Shown here: piece by piece, positions 27,601-37,559 of the stretch
Layout of the letters: every line of letters begins with the position of its first letter
Numbering within the stretch: the stretch's first letter is position 1
From: Absicoccus porci
GTDB taxonomy: Bacteria; Bacillota_I; Bacilli_A; Erysipelotrichales; Erysipelotrichaceae
DNA: 64,000 nucleotides
Direction: 5' to 3'
NCBI RefSeq assembly: GCF_003725415.1
Contig: NZ_RJQC01000001.1
Span: 302,773-366,772 of the forward strand
Translations under genes and position numbers: made by a program
Notes under the pieces: model-generated
Seen by the model: only the letters and a program-made list of their open reading frames with translations
Database searches by the model: none
What the model was told of the DNA's origin: nothing

Positions 27601-28603
27601 TGATAAAGACTCTTTGATAGCACAGATAAAATCATGTGTACCTCTATATTCATTAAAAGCGGAGAAAAATTTCAAAGGTGCATTCTTTAATGCAACGATT
27701 TATCCACAATCAGATAAAAAAGAGAAAGGAGTATTAGAACTATTAGGAATAAACAATGATAAACATGTTTTTAGTAGCATCGAATGTGCTGCGGTTGATT
27801 TTTATAAGCTGAAAGATAAAAAAGGCAAAGCAAAACATGTTGCGATTCATATTCCAAAAGTGATCATTGATCCAGATGGTAATATTAATAAAGAAAAATA
27901 TATTAAACTGGTTCGAGACTACTACAAAGAATCAGATTTAATTGATGAAAAGGGGGATATTAAAACATATTATTTCCGCTTCCGAGCATTTCGAAATGAT
28001 ATTATCTACGATACATGTACACAAATGCCACAAAAGTTTAATATTGGTAGTATAGTGAATCAAAAACTAGAATTAAAGCATATTTATAATTTCAGTTATA
28101 ATGAGATTTATGGGGATATGTTAGCGAATAAAAAAATGATTGAAGAGCAATTTAATTTAAAAAATAAATATAATAATGCCCTCAATGCACGCTTGTTTAA
28201 AGATATTGTTCCTGATCAAATGATTGACTATTGTTTGGATAACTTGATTGTTATTGAAGATCGAAAACGATTAGAAGCATCCGTTAGAAAGTTCCTGAAA
28301 ACACATATGAATAATTTCTGGGAATATTTAGAATCTCTAGCCTTTGTAGGTCTTGTTATTAATCGTCCATGCACCCCAAAAGAATTTTATGGACAATATA
28401 AGCCAGTAGTGAATAATCTAAACATTAAACCAAAAGACATTCATGATTCGAAAAATGATACGGAATATGTTAAATTGAAATACTCGATTCTTGGAATTCG
28501 TTATTGGAAGACAAAAGATGGATTACAAATTGCGGGACCTAATCGTGCAGTAAATCAATATTCAAAAATAAGAAAAGAAAGCTATAGTCTAAACAACGGG
28601 TGA
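24610..28603 (+). pseudogene. cas9: cas9, split by a frameshift in an A7 run
   Basis: CRISPR-guided double-strand nuclease, about 1330 residues if read through. The first frame (24610-26814) has RuvC-I LGLDIGVGSVGWAL (catalytic Asp), the Arg-rich bridge helix LARGARRNQRRRKWRERQL, REC lobe and RuvC-II VVIETARDF (catalytic Glu), then stops. The second frame (open from about 26795 to 28603) has the HNH domain YEIDHVLPRGF...HNAKKSNRLP, RuvC-III DQHHAHDAAML and the PAM-interacting C-terminus. All catalytic residues are present. Removing one A from 26802-26808 joins them as ...HEDKK-HRLHPNKQ. Either recently inactivated, rescued by slippage, or a sequencing error. Ribosome site AAAGGAGAG. Confidence 0.93.
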
Positions 28604-28927
28604 TGGACGGATTTTCTGATTTACTTTAACATTAAACAAATAAATAAGGCTAAAGTATTACTTTATTAGTATCGCTAAAATAATTTTCTTAATTGTTGAG
28701 CATATACAACAAAGTGGTCTGGTCATAGAGATATGGCCAGATCTTTTTTGTTTTTCTTTTTATATCTGTCAATATATGAGAGAGTCATCTACTGAATTGT
28801 TGAATTATCTATCTTATTTATCGTGTAAATAAATGAATTTTTTATGTATATGGTATATAATATGTATATATGATTTATATAATTTAGAATATGAGAAAGC
28901 AGAGGTAGACAGAATGAGGTGCATATT
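28604..28927 (+). other. Intergenic region after cas9
   Basis: Apart from the terminator at 28716-28749 and AT-rich sequence that could promote the small ribbon-helix-helix gene, nothing is recognised. The motif TGAATTGTT at 28793 recurs at 37855, on the other side of the restriction-modification insert. Confidence 0.4.
28716..28749 (+). terminator. Intrinsic terminator downstream of cas9
   Basis: GGTCTGGTCATA mirrored by TATGGCCAGATC with G-T pairs, followed by six T. Confidence 0.8.
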
Positions 28928-29107
28928 ATGACAAAGAAGAAAATGCTTTCCTTCAAAGTGGACGAAGAAGTGTATCATCGACTGAAACAATATGCTTTTG
29001 AGCAACATCAGAGCATGAGTTCGATTATTACCAGGTGGATCATGGAAGCACCTGTAAAAAATGAAGATGATTACAAGCAAAGCGAGTTGCCCGCAAAAGA
29101 AAAGTAA
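28928..29107 (+). CDS. Small ribbon-helix-helix protein upstream of hsdM
   Basis: Basic 59-residue protein with the Arc/CopG pattern: beta strand KKMLSFKVDEE, then helices VYHRLKQYAFEQHQ and SMSSIITRWIMEA. GAGGT lies seven bases before ATG 28928, which is preferred to GTG 28919. It is the first gene before hsdM by 36 bases and may regulate the restriction-modification operon, as small controllers do in many such systems. That role is inferred from position. Confidence 0.75.
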   Translation: MTKKKMLSFKVDEEVYHRLKQYAFEQHQSMSSIITRWIMEAPVKNEDDYKQSELPAKEK

Positions 29108-29143
29108 TGAAGTAATAGTAATAATACAAAGGAGATTTGATTT

Positions 29144-30916
29144 ATGGATTACAACCCAAAGAATTTAAACCAACAGACTACAACAAATATCAGCAGACTT
29201 TCCAATATGTTCTGGAATATTGCTGATCTTATCAGAGATATATACAAGAGACATGAATACGGCAACGTAATATTGCCTTTGACCGTCATCAAACGATTCA
29301 ATGATGTATTGGCACCAACAAAGCAGAAGGTTCTTGATACGTATGAAAACGTAAAGAACTTTGAAGTATATGATGGTTTTCTGAAGACAGCATCAGGATA
29401 TGACTTTTATAATATCAGCCAGTTTGATTTCAATAATCTTCTGGATGATGCCGATCATATCGAGCAAAACTTCAAAGATTACTTGAATGGTTTTTCTGAT
29501 AATGTGCAGGATATCCTTGAGAACTTCAAATTCGACAATGAGATCACGACATTGGCTGAACATGGTGCTTTGTATGAGATCATCAAAGAATTCAACAAAC
29601 CAGAAGCTTATCTAGGAGCTGATAAAGTAACAACAGCGGACATGGGATATGTCTTTGAGGATCTAGTCAGACAGTTCTCTGAATCAACCAATGAAGAAGC
29701 AGGAGCACATTTTACATCAAGAGATATCGTGTATTTGATGTGCGACCTTTTAGTTGCAGAAGATGCTGAAACACTTAGAGAGAATGGTGTAGTCAAGACT
29801 GTATACGATCAGACCATGGGAACATCACAAATGTTGACATGCTGCGAAGAGCGTCTGAAGGCTCTGGATAAGAATGCACAGGTAAAACTGTTTGGTCAGG
29901 AAATCAATCCCTTCACATTTTCCATTGCAAAAGCAGACAGCTTGATTCGTGGTGCAGATGCCAATAATATGCGTCTAGGTGATACTCTTTCTGATGATAA
30001 ATTCAAAGATTTCAAGTTTGATTATTGTTTAAGTAATCCACCTTTCGGAGTCAACTACAAAATTGAACAACAAGCCGTGAAGAAAGAATCAAAACAAGCA
30101 AATGGAAGGTTCACAGTAGGATTGCCTCGTGTTTCTGATGGTCAAATGCTGTTTGATTTAAATGGGCTTTCTAAACTAAAAGATGACGGCCGTATGGTCA
30201 TCGTTCATAATGGATCATCATTATTCACTGGTTCTGCCGGCTCTGGTGAATCTGAAATCAGACGATATATTATTGAAAATGACTGGCTGGAAGCAATCGT
30301 CCAACTTCCTGAATCAGTATTCTATAATACAGGGATCACTACGTATCTCTGGGTAATGTCAAAGAACAAACCAGAATGGAGACAAGGAAAAGTGCAACTG
30401 ATTGATGCATCTGGTATGAAAGTATCAAGAAGAAAAAACATTGGCAATAAACGGTATGATCTGACAGAAGAAGTAAGAAACATTATCACAAAGATGTATG
30501 GTGATTTTAAAAATGCCGAATATGATGAAAATGGACTTCATTGTGAATCAAAGATCTTTGACAATGAATATTTTGGCTATCAAAGAATCACCGTTGAATC
30601 ACCACAAAAAGATGAAGATGGAAATATCATCACAGATAGAAAAGGAAATCCAAAAGCGGATTCAAAGAAACGTGACTATGAAAATGTACCGCTAAGTGAA
30701 GACATTCATGAATATTTCAATCGCGAAGTAAAGCCTTATAACCCTGATGCCTGGATTGATGAGAAGAAGTCAGTTATTGGCTATGAGATTCCATTTACAC
30801 GCGTTTTCTACAAGTTCGTTGAGCCTGAAAGCACGGAAGATATCGCAAAGGAAATCAAAGCAGCTGAAAAGGATATCATGGAATCGCTGAATAAGCTTTT
30901 TGGCGAGGTGAATTAA
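29144..30916 (+). CDS. hsdM: Type I restriction-modification methyltransferase subunit
   Basis: N6-adenine methyltransferase subunit of 590 residues. Parts: HsdM N-terminal helical domain (LSNMFWNIADLIRDIYKRHEYGNVILPLTVIKRF), the loop GAHFTSRDIVYLMCDLL, SAM-binding motif I near 225 (VYDQTMGTSQML) and catalytic motif IV CLSNPPFG near 300. Motif I reads G-T-S where relatives usually have G-T/S-G, worth noting but not proof of loss. First large gene of hsdM-hsdS-hsdR, ribosome site AAAGGAG. Richer in G and C than the flanking cas genes. Confidence 0.93.
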   Translation: MDYNPKNLNQQTTTNISRLSNMFWNIADLIRDIYKRHEYGNVILPLTVIKRFNDVLAPTKQKVLDTYENVKNFEVYDGFLKTASGYDFYNISQFDFNNLLDDADHIEQNFKDYLNGFSDNVQDILENFKFDNEITTLAEHGALYEIIKEFNKPEAYLGADKVTTADMGYVFEDLVRQFSESTNEEAGAHFTSRDIVYLMCDLLVAEDAETLRENGVVKTVYDQTMGTSQMLTCCEERLKALDKNAQVKLFGQEINPFTFSIAKADSLIRGADANNMRLGDTLSDDKFKDFKFDYCLSNPPFGVNYKIEQQAVKKESKQANGRFTVGLPRVSDGQMLFDLNGLSKLKDDGRMVIVHNGSSLFTGSAGSGESEIRRYIIENDWLEAIVQLPESVFYNTGITTYLWVMSKNKPEWRQGKVQLIDASGMKVSRRKNIGNKRYDLTEEVRNIITKMYGDFKNAEYDENGLHCESKIFDNEYFGYQRITVESPQKDEDGNIITDRKGNPKADSKKRDYENVPLSEDIHEYFNREVKPYNPDAWIDEKKSVIGYEIPFTRVFYKFVEPESTEDIAKEIKAAEKDIMESLNKLFGEVN

Positions 30917-32170
30917 ATGGCAAGAGAAATGAAGGACAGTGGCATTGAATGGGTTAAACGAATTCCCAAAGAATGGCAAATTAGCTCAAACTCACATTTA
31001 TTCTCTTTTGAAAAGAAAATAGTTGGTAATGAATGGACTAAAACACAGCTTCTTTCATTAACTAAAAAGGGGATTGTTACAAAAAATATAAATGACGAGG
31101 GTGGCAAACAACCTGAATCTTTTTCAACATATCAGCAAGTGCACAAAAAGCAATTGGTTATGTGTTTATTTGATTTGGATGTTTCTGCTGTTTTTTCAGG
31201 CGTAAGTAACTATGATGGAATGATATCGCCAGCTTATAAAGTATTTAGTATTAACCAATCTTTGCTTTATCCTAAATATATTGATTATTATTTTCAGGCA
31301 ATATTTATTAATAGAAACTATGTAATGTATTCTAAATCGTTGCGAAAAACGATAGATACTGATAACTTTATGTCTATAAAAACCATTGTCCCCCCTCTTT
31401 CCGAACAGCAGAAGATCGCCGACTACCTCGATGAAAAGGTAAAGGAAATCGACAATGCTATTGAAAAGACAAAGGAAACGATTGAGCTGTATAAGAAATA
31501 CAAACAGGCGATTATTACTGAAGCAGTGACAAAAGGACTGGATTTGAATGCGGAGATGAAAGATAGTGGTATTGAGTGGGCAGGAAAAATACCTGTTAAT
31601 TGGTCGATTAGAAAAGGAAAATATATTTTAAATCTTTTGAATAGATGTGTTGAAGAAAATTCAGGCGTTGTAACCTGTTTTAGAGATGGACAGGTTACGC
31701 TTAGAGAAAATCGTCGTACTGAAGGATTTACCAATGCTGTTAAAGAAATCGGATATCAAGGAGTTAAACCAGGCGATTTGGTTGTTCATGGGATGGATGG
31801 TTTTGCAGGCGCTATTGGAATAAGCGATTCTATCGGGAAAATGTCACCAATAATTAATGTTTTAGATTCTAATCAAAATAAAAAATACTTAATGTATTAT
31901 TTACGAAGTATGGCCTTTAAAAATGTTTTTTTGGCAACCGCAACAGGTATTAGAGAGCGCTCATGCGATTTAAGATGGAATAAACTTGCAAACCTGGAAT
32001 ATCTTATCCCACCTCTTCCCGAGCAGCAGAAGATCGCCGACTTCCTTGATAAAAAATGTATATATATTGATTCATTAATTGAGAATAAAAATAATCTATT
32101 AAAAGAAATTGAAAACTACAAAAAATCCCTCATCTATGAATACGTAACAGGCAAGAAAGAAGTGAAGTAA
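30917..32170 (+). CDS. hsdS: Type I restriction-modification specificity subunit
   Basis: DNA-recognition subunit of 417 residues with two target-recognition domains. Each half opens with MKDSGIEW...P..W (residues 4 and 213) and ends with a conserved spacer helix, PPLSEQQKIADYLDEKV and PPLPEQQKIADFLDKKC. These repeats are where hsdS genes recombine to change specificity. It abuts hsdM (TAAATG) and is followed directly by hsdR. The TRD cores are lower in GC than the conserved helices, as expected for swapped domains. Confidence 0.93.
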   Translation: MAREMKDSGIEWVKRIPKEWQISSNSHLFSFEKKIVGNEWTKTQLLSLTKKGIVTKNINDEGGKQPESFSTYQQVHKKQLVMCLFDLDVSAVFSGVSNYDGMISPAYKVFSINQSLLYPKYIDYYFQAIFINRNYVMYSKSLRKTIDTDNFMSIKTIVPPLSEQQKIADYLDEKVKEIDNAIEKTKETIELYKKYKQAIITEAVTKGLDLNAEMKDSGIEWAGKIPVNWSIRKGKYILNLLNRCVEENSGVVTCFRDGQVTLRENRRTEGFTNAVKEIGYQGVKPGDLVVHGMDGFAGAIGISDSIGKMSPIINVLDSNQNKKYLMYYLRSMAFKNVFLATATGIRERSCDLRWNKLANLEYLIPPLPEQQKIADFLDKKCIYIDSLIENKNNLLKEIENYKKSLIYEYVTGKKEVK

Positions 32171-35100
32171 ATGAATAATAAAGAAAAACGCTTTGAGGAA
32201 GATATCGAGTCTTCTCTTCTTAAATCAGGCTATGAAAAAGGCGATCTGAAGACGTATGACCGTGAAAGAGCTATTGATATGCCTAAGCTGATCACCTTTA
32301 TCCGAAAGACTCAGCCTAAACAGTGGATACGATACACAAAGATATATGGTGATAGTTCCGAAAATAAATTATACAGACGTTTTCAGGATTCGGTGGAAGC
32401 AAATGGTCTTCTCTATGTGTTGAGACATGGTTTCAAGGATAGAGGTGTACAGTTTAAAGTATGTGCGTTTAAGCCAAACAGCACACTTTCTGATAAAGTC
32501 ATGGCTGATTATGATGCCAATATTCTTGAAGTAACAAGACAGTTCAACTATTCGACTGAAAATGAAAATTCCATTGATATCGTTCTTTTACTGAATGGTA
32601 TTCCTATCGTTGCACTTGAATTGAAAGACCAGCTTACTGGTCAAAGTGTTGCTAATGCAATGAGACAATGGAAAGAAGACAGAAATCCAAGAGAATTATG
32701 TTTTCATCGTGATTCCCGTTTTTTGATATACTTTGCCGTTGATCTTTATGAAGTAGAGATGACAACAGAACTCAAAGGCGATGCTACTTATTTTCTTCCT
32801 TTCAATCAAGGATCAAATGGTGCTGGAAATGTTGGTGGAGCTGGAAATCCAGAGAATCCAAACGGTTATGCTACTGCTTACTTGTGGGAGCATGTCCTTC
32901 AAAAAGATACACTCATGACGATCATCCAAAAGTTCATGCTGCATGAATTCAAGGAAACACTTGATAAGAATGGTAACAAGCATACTAGAGAACGTATGAT
33001 CTTCCCACGGTATCATCAACTGGATTCAGTTACGAAGATGCTTGATGATGCAAAGAAAAATGGAGCCGGAAAGAATTATCTGATTCAACACTCTGCTGGT
33101 TCTGGAAAGAGCAACAGTATTGCATGGCTTGCTTATGGACTGTCAAACTTGTTTGACAGATATAATGAATCAATATTTCGTTCTGTAATCGTTGTAACAG
33201 ATCGCCGTGTACTTGATTCACAATTGCAGGATACGATCTACCAGTTTGATCATGTCCGTGGCACAGTCGTCAAGATTGATAGAAACAAAACATCCAAGGA
33301 TCTTCGTGATGCCATCAACAGCGGTGCAAAGATCATCATCACTACTCTTCAAAAATTCCCTGTCATCTTTGATCAGATTGAAGGAACAGAAGGCAAGAAT
33401 TTTGCCGTCATCGTTGATGAAGCTCATTCATCACAGACTGGTAATTCTGCAAAGAAGTTGAGAGCTGCACTTGCTGATAAAGAAGCTTCACTAAAAGAAT
33501 TTGCTGAGATGGAAGCAAAAACAGAAGCAGAAGTGAAAGATGAAGAGGATATCATCGTAGAACAGATGCTTGCCCATGGAAAGCATAAGAATCTAAGCTT
33601 CTTTGCCTTCACGGCCACACCAAAGCCTCAGACACTTGAGACATTCGGAACGAAAGATCCAGAAGGACATTTCAGACCATTCCATGTGTACAGTATGAAA
33701 CAGGCAATTGAAGAAGGGTTCATTCTAAATGTTCTGGATCATTATATGACGTATCAAGACTGCTATAAGCTGGTCAATGAAACACCAGAGAATCCGGAAG
33801 TTCCTGTATCAAAGGCCGTCAAAGTGATCAAACGGTATGAATCGTTGCATCCATATGTATTGAGCCAGAAAGTTCCTATCATTGTCGAAACATATCGATC
33901 TATCACAGCTCATAAGATTCATGGCCGTGCGAAAGCAATGGTAGTCACTGCATCAAGACTTCATGCAATCAGATACTATCAAGAGATCAAGAAATACATT
34001 AATGAAAAAGGATACAAAGATGTAGATATTCTTGTAGCATTCTCAGGATCTGTTGAAGCTGATGGTGTTGAATATACAGAACCAGGTATGAATATACGTT
34101 CAGACGGCACTCATATCAAAGAAAATCAGCTGCCAGAAGAATTTGCTGGTGATGAGTATCAGATGCTTGTTGTTGCTGAAAAGTATCAGACTGGATTTGA
34201 TGAGCCATTGCTTCATACGATGTTCGTTGATAAAAAGCTCAAAGGGGTCAAAGCAGTCCAAACATTATCCCGCTTAAATCGAACATATCCAGGCAAAAAT
34301 GACACGTTGATCATTGATTTTGCTAATACGAAAGAAGATATTCAAGCAGCTTTTCAGCCATATTATGAAGAGACAACACTTGATAAGGCTGTCGATGTCA
34401 ATTTGATCTATGACACCCAGACAAAGCTGAGAAACTTCAGACTCTATGATGATACGGATGTACAGGCATTTATTGATATCTACAAGAAGCAGCAGTCTGA
34501 TACAGATCTTGGTAAAATTACCAGTATCTTGTTGCCTGTCATCAATGGATATCAGAAGCTTGCGGATGATGATCGTTTCATCTTCAAGAAGACGGTTCGA
34601 AATTACTGCAAATGGTACAGCTACATTACGACCGTGACAAAGATGTTTGATCGTGAACTCGAAGAGGAATATATCTTCTGTCAGTATCTGGACAAGTTGC
34701 TTCCATCTATCCATGATCCAGATATGGAAAATATTGAAGACAAGCTGAAACTTGACTATTTCAAACTTAAACAGACATATGATGGTGAAATTGAACTTGA
34801 AGAAAGTTCAGATGAAAGCGAATTGAAGAATCCAAAGAAAGTGGAAGTCAAGCCTCGTGATGAAAATGACGAAGAGCTGAATCAGATCCTCGATAATATT
34901 AATGAACATTATAATGGAATCTTCACAGAGCAAGATAAAGTAATTGCCACAACACTGATTCGAAAGGTGCAGGAAGAGGATCAGCTAAAGACATTTGCTC
35001 AAAATAACGACAAACAGGTCTATGTGCAGTCTATCTTCCCTGAGATTTTCAGCAAGATTGCACAGGAGTGCTATGTTCAGTCAATGAATGCATTCAAGAA

Positions 35101-35197
35101 ACTATTCGAAAATAAAGAACTGTACAATGCAATCATGAATTCCATCGGAAAAGAATCATTCTACGATTTCAATAAACAAGGAAAAGCTGATGAGTGA
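32171..35197 (+). CDS. hsdR: Type I restriction enzyme, motor/nuclease subunit
   Basis: Translocating restriction subunit of 1008 residues. An N-terminal nuclease domain holds IDIVLLLNGIPIVALELKDQLTG (the ExK metal site). The helicase lobes show QHSAGSGKSNSIAWLAYGL (Walker A), VIVDEAHSSQTG (DEAH), FFAFTATPKPQTL, and VVAEKYQTGFDEPLL...QTLSRLNR (motif VI). The C-terminal domain binds HsdM. Intact and full length, so the system could be active. The stop codon lies in the stem of its terminator. Confidence 0.95.
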   Translation: MNNKEKRFEEDIESSLLKSGYEKGDLKTYDRERAIDMPKLITFIRKTQPKQWIRYTKIYGDSSENKLYRRFQDSVEANGLLYVLRHGFKDRGVQFKVCAFKPNSTLSDKVMADYDANILEVTRQFNYSTENENSIDIVLLLNGIPIVALELKDQLTGQSVANAMRQWKEDRNPRELCFHRDSRFLIYFAVDLYEVEMTTELKGDATYFLPFNQGSNGAGNVGGAGNPENPNGYATAYLWEHVLQKDTLMTIIQKFMLHEFKETLDKNGNKHTRERMIFPRYHQLDSVTKMLDDAKKNGAGKNYLIQHSAGSGKSNSIAWLAYGLSNLFDRYNESIFRSVIVVTDRRVLDSQLQDTIYQFDHVRGTVVKIDRNKTSKDLRDAINSGAKIIITTLQKFPVIFDQIEGTEGKNFAVIVDEAHSSQTGNSAKKLRAALADKEASLKEFAEMEAKTEAEVKDEEDIIVEQMLAHGKHKNLSFFAFTATPKPQTLETFGTKDPEGHFRPFHVYSMKQAIEEGFILNVLDHYMTYQDCYKLVNETPENPEVPVSKAVKVIKRYESLHPYVLSQKVPIIVETYRSITAHKIHGRAKAMVVTASRLHAIRYYQEIKKYINEKGYKDVDILVAFSGSVEADGVEYTEPGMNIRSDGTHIKENQLPEEFAGDEYQMLVVAEKYQTGFDEPLLHTMFVDKKLKGVKAVQTLSRLNRTYPGKNDTLIIDFANTKEDIQAAFQPYYEETTLDKAVDVNLIYDTQTKLRNFRLYDDTDVQAFIDIYKKQQSDTDLGKITSILLPVINGYQKLADDDRFIFKKTVRNYCKWYSYITTVTKMFDRELEEEYIFCQYLDKLLPSIHDPDMENIEDKLKLDYFKLKQTYDGEIELEESSDESELKNPKKVEVKPRDENDEELNQILDNINEHYNGIFTEQDKVIATTLIRKVQEEDQLKTFAQNNDKQVYVQSIFPEIFSKIAQECYVQSMNAFKKLFENKELYNAIMNSIGKESFYDFNKQGKADE

Positions 35198-35213
35198 CAT
35201 TATCAGCTTTTTG
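35182..35213 (+). terminator. hsdMSR operon terminator
   Basis: AAAGCTGATGA...TATCAGCTTTTT, a stem spanning the hsdR stop codon with a following T run. Confidence 0.8.
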
Positions 35214-35522
35214 TTTGGCTTTTAATAAAAAACGTTCAAACAGGCCTATAGACGGCCAAAATAGTTTTCTTGTATAAATTTATCATGGAAAAGAAAACGA
35301 ACGTCTATGACACTGTAACTGGGCTATTTTGCAATGGATCTACTTAAAAACGAAAAAATAGATAAAAGACGGAGATGCCGTTTAATATGTTGTGAGAGTT
35401 TTTTATGCCAATTCAGCATCTCCATTTTTACTATAAACAAGAAAAGTGAATTTTCCGTGAAGATTAAAGAAAAAATCGATTTTTTTCGATTGTGGTATTG
35501 GATATGCTACAATTCAGGTATC
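35214..35522 (+). other. Non-coding stretch with a large hairpin
   Basis: Contains GGAGATGC (about 35371) and GCATCTCC (about 35423) with T5 after it, a long-loop terminator-like hairpin, and a short frame at 35286-35348 (20 codons, MEKKTNVYDTV...) lacking a ribosome site. The upstream extension of the 35523 frame runs through this area but is not protein-like. Confidence 0.4.
35485..35513 (+). promoter_or_regulatory. Promoter giving an almost leaderless mRNA
   Basis: TTCGAT, 17 bases, TACAAT. Start of transcription would fall at about 35519-35521, only two to four bases before ATG 35523, and there is no ribosome site. Confidence 0.45.
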
Positions 35523-35906
35523 ATGTATGATAAAAGTGAAATTCCATTGAAGAAGTATATACAGAAAAACATTGCCGCAATAGAATGGTATCGTCTTCGT
35601 ACAGAACTGTTTCAATTCATGCAGACATGTATCAAAGAAGGCCATTTTAATGAGCAGGAGCAGACAAAATATGAACGAATGCTGGAAGATTTTACCCGTT
35701 TTGAAAATGCCTTCGAGGAGAATGACAGTTTAAATGATACATTCAAAGAAACAGTATTTGAAGAAGCAAGTCTGTTGTATGGTGTATATCATTACATAGG
35801 TAAATATCCGTATGAGAAAAAGAAAGAACATGCTTTGATCGAACTGATGGAAGAAGCACTTGATAAATGTAAAGAAATAGAGAGGATGTATTGGTCAATT
35901 GACTAA
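35523..35906 (+). CDS. Hypothetical helical protein, 127 residues
   Basis: Acidic, mostly alpha-helical soluble protein (MYDKSEIPLKKYIQKNIAAIEWYRLRTELFQFMQ...IELMEEALDKCKEIERMYWSID). No family recognised. ATG 35523 is chosen because the upstream part of the frame is Cys/Arg/Phe-rich and unlike a protein, and a promoter ends just before it. It sits between hsdR and the IS1595-type transposase, so it may be a cargo gene of the defence island. It could also be the partner of a toxin-antitoxin pair, but there is no toxin next to it. Confidence 0.6.
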   Translation: MYDKSEIPLKKYIQKNIAAIEWYRLRTELFQFMQTCIKEGHFNEQEQTKYERMLEDFTRFENAFEENDSLNDTFKETVFEEASLLYGVYHYIGKYPYEKKKEHALIELMEEALDKCKEIERMYWSID

Positions 35907-35928
35907 TCCTCTCTTTTTTTATGATATT

Positions 35929-37488
35929 CTATTGGGAATCTTCATCTTGTGTAACATTCCAATCAGCAACCAGAGAGGCAATGGCGTCCTGTAGATCTGG
36001 TTGCTTCTCGATCTCTTTCATCAAATGCCATGTCTGTCCTTTTTTGGCTCCATAGAATTTATGCATACCACATTTTCTGGCAAGTTCTTTTAGCTGGCTG
36101 CAAGGAAGATTCTGCAAGAATTCTCTAGTATTGAAGTTTTCATTGAATGCTTCTGAAGTAAGGTAGTATTTGTAGCTCTTTTTCTTTCTTCTCGCTTGTT
36201 CTGTTTTTCGCTCCAGATTAGCGACATATTGGGCGGAAGTATGAGAGAAATCGTATTCTCTGCTTTGTAGATCTTTAACATAAATATTCTTCTTTGTTTC
36301 TAATATTTTCATGAAGATCTGTTCGGCGTCTTCTCTTGTGGATGGCAAAGTACCATGATCTGCTCTCCAGTTGGCTCTCATACATTCCCATGCGATCCAT
36401 CCGTCCAGATTTTTGGATGATACATTCCGTTTTCCTGTACGAATATCAGCCTTTATCATATCGTGGAATTGATTGACACGAGCCAACGACAGGCTGTTTT
36501 CTTTCTTGATCTTACTGAACTGCTTGTATCCCATTGTGAAAGATCCATTGATCAGGATGTAGTCCAGTCGCTGCTCATTGTAGTATTTTTCGATGGTTGG
36601 CTCGTCTCCTTTACATTCTGCCAGCACATCAACATAATTGGAAGGTCTGACATAATGGAGAATATTGTTTCGCTTGCACCACTTGTCATAAAGTCCATTT
36701 GCATCAGAACAGAGATATGATACGCCGGAAAGATGAGGGGCGATGTATGCATTAAAATCTGTCGCTTTAGCAGCTCCCACTCCAACATATTTTGCAACCA
36801 CATGACCACTGTGATCTACTGCACACATTACATTGTTCCATTCTGGTCCAAGAGATCCAAGCTTGCTGGCTGTTTTACGTTTTCTTGGTTTACGTGTTTC
36901 TTTTGGATGGATCGGATCTTTTAACTCTCTTGATCCCTTCTGAGCTTCATGAAATACTGTTTCATCGCATTCTACGACACCAGATAGTGTTGGCTTGCCT
37001 AATGCACGACATGCTTCAATGGTCTTGTTCTGCCAGTTGAGAATCGTCTGTTTTGTGATCCCAAAGAGCAGATAATCGGCTTCAAGGTTTTCCTTGATCA
37101 TTTGTACAGATGCATTGTGAAACATCAGATGAATGACTTCAATCCATGCATCCCAGCTGTATTTCGTCTTTTCCAGGATAGTTCCAGTGAAATATGTGAA
37201 GCGATGCCCACAGTCTTGACATCTTAAACGTTGGACACCATTTTCTCTTCGACCATCAGACACGATCAAAGTAGAACCGCATTTTGGACATGAATGACCC
37301 ATATCCATCTGTTTTAAATGTTCCTCAATGTTGATATTGTTGATTATAGACAACTGCTTTTTATAAGGTTCACGGGTGCCTTTTTCTTTGATAGCTTTGG
37401 TAATCAACTGCTGCAGTTCTCGATCGGTCATTGATTCTGTTGATTGCAGCATTTCTTCCAATGTCTTCTTCTTTGCCGTCATGATCAT
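35929..37488 (-). CDS. IS1595-family transposase
   Basis: Transposase of 519 residues. Zinc ribbon CPKCGSTLIVSDGRRENG...CQDCGHRFTYFTGT (residues 62-100) followed by ISXO2-like DDE stretches: VVECDETVFHE, MCAVDHSGHVV, YLCSDANGLYDKW and a late NG-type segment. The enlarged C-terminal region (from about 330) is seen in some members. Terminal inverted repeats were looked for in both flanks but not identified. Intact frame, so it may still move or may have brought the neighbouring genes here. Confidence 0.85.
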   Translation of the reverse strand: MIMTAKKKTLEEMLQSTESMTDRELQQLITKAIKEKGTREPYKKQLSIINNINIEEHLKQMDMGHSCPKCGSTLIVSDGRRENGVQRLRCQDCGHRFTYFTGTILEKTKYSWDAWIEVIHLMFHNASVQMIKENLEADYLLFGITKQTILNWQNKTIEACRALGKPTLSGVVECDETVFHEAQKGSRELKDPIHPKETRKPRKRKTASKLGSLGPEWNNVMCAVDHSGHVVAKYVGVGAAKATDFNAYIAPHLSGVSYLCSDANGLYDKWCKRNNILHYVRPSNYVDVLAECKGDEPTIEKYYNEQRLDYILINGSFTMGYKQFSKIKKENSLSLARVNQFHDMIKADIRTGKRNVSSKNLDGWIAWECMRANWRADHGTLPSTREDAEQIFMKILETKKNIYVKDLQSREYDFSHTSAQYVANLERKTEQARRKKKSYKYYLTSEAFNENFNTREFLQNLPCSQLKELARKCGMHKFYGAKKGQTWHLMKEIEKQPDLQDAIASLVADWNVTQDEDSQ

Positions 37489-37559
37489 CGTCTCCGATCT
37501 ATGTCTCTATTCTGTTCTATAGTATAGTATCAAAATTATATGTCATCATAGTTTAGATT

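Noticed and set aside
28620..28750. AATAAGGCTA-like stretch and hairpin after cas9, thought to be a second tracrRNA
   Set aside because: No anti-repeat to this array is present; the hairpin is explained as a cas9 terminator.
35334..35522. N-terminal extension of the 127-residue gene
   Set aside because: Composition is unlike a protein and a promoter ends at 35513.
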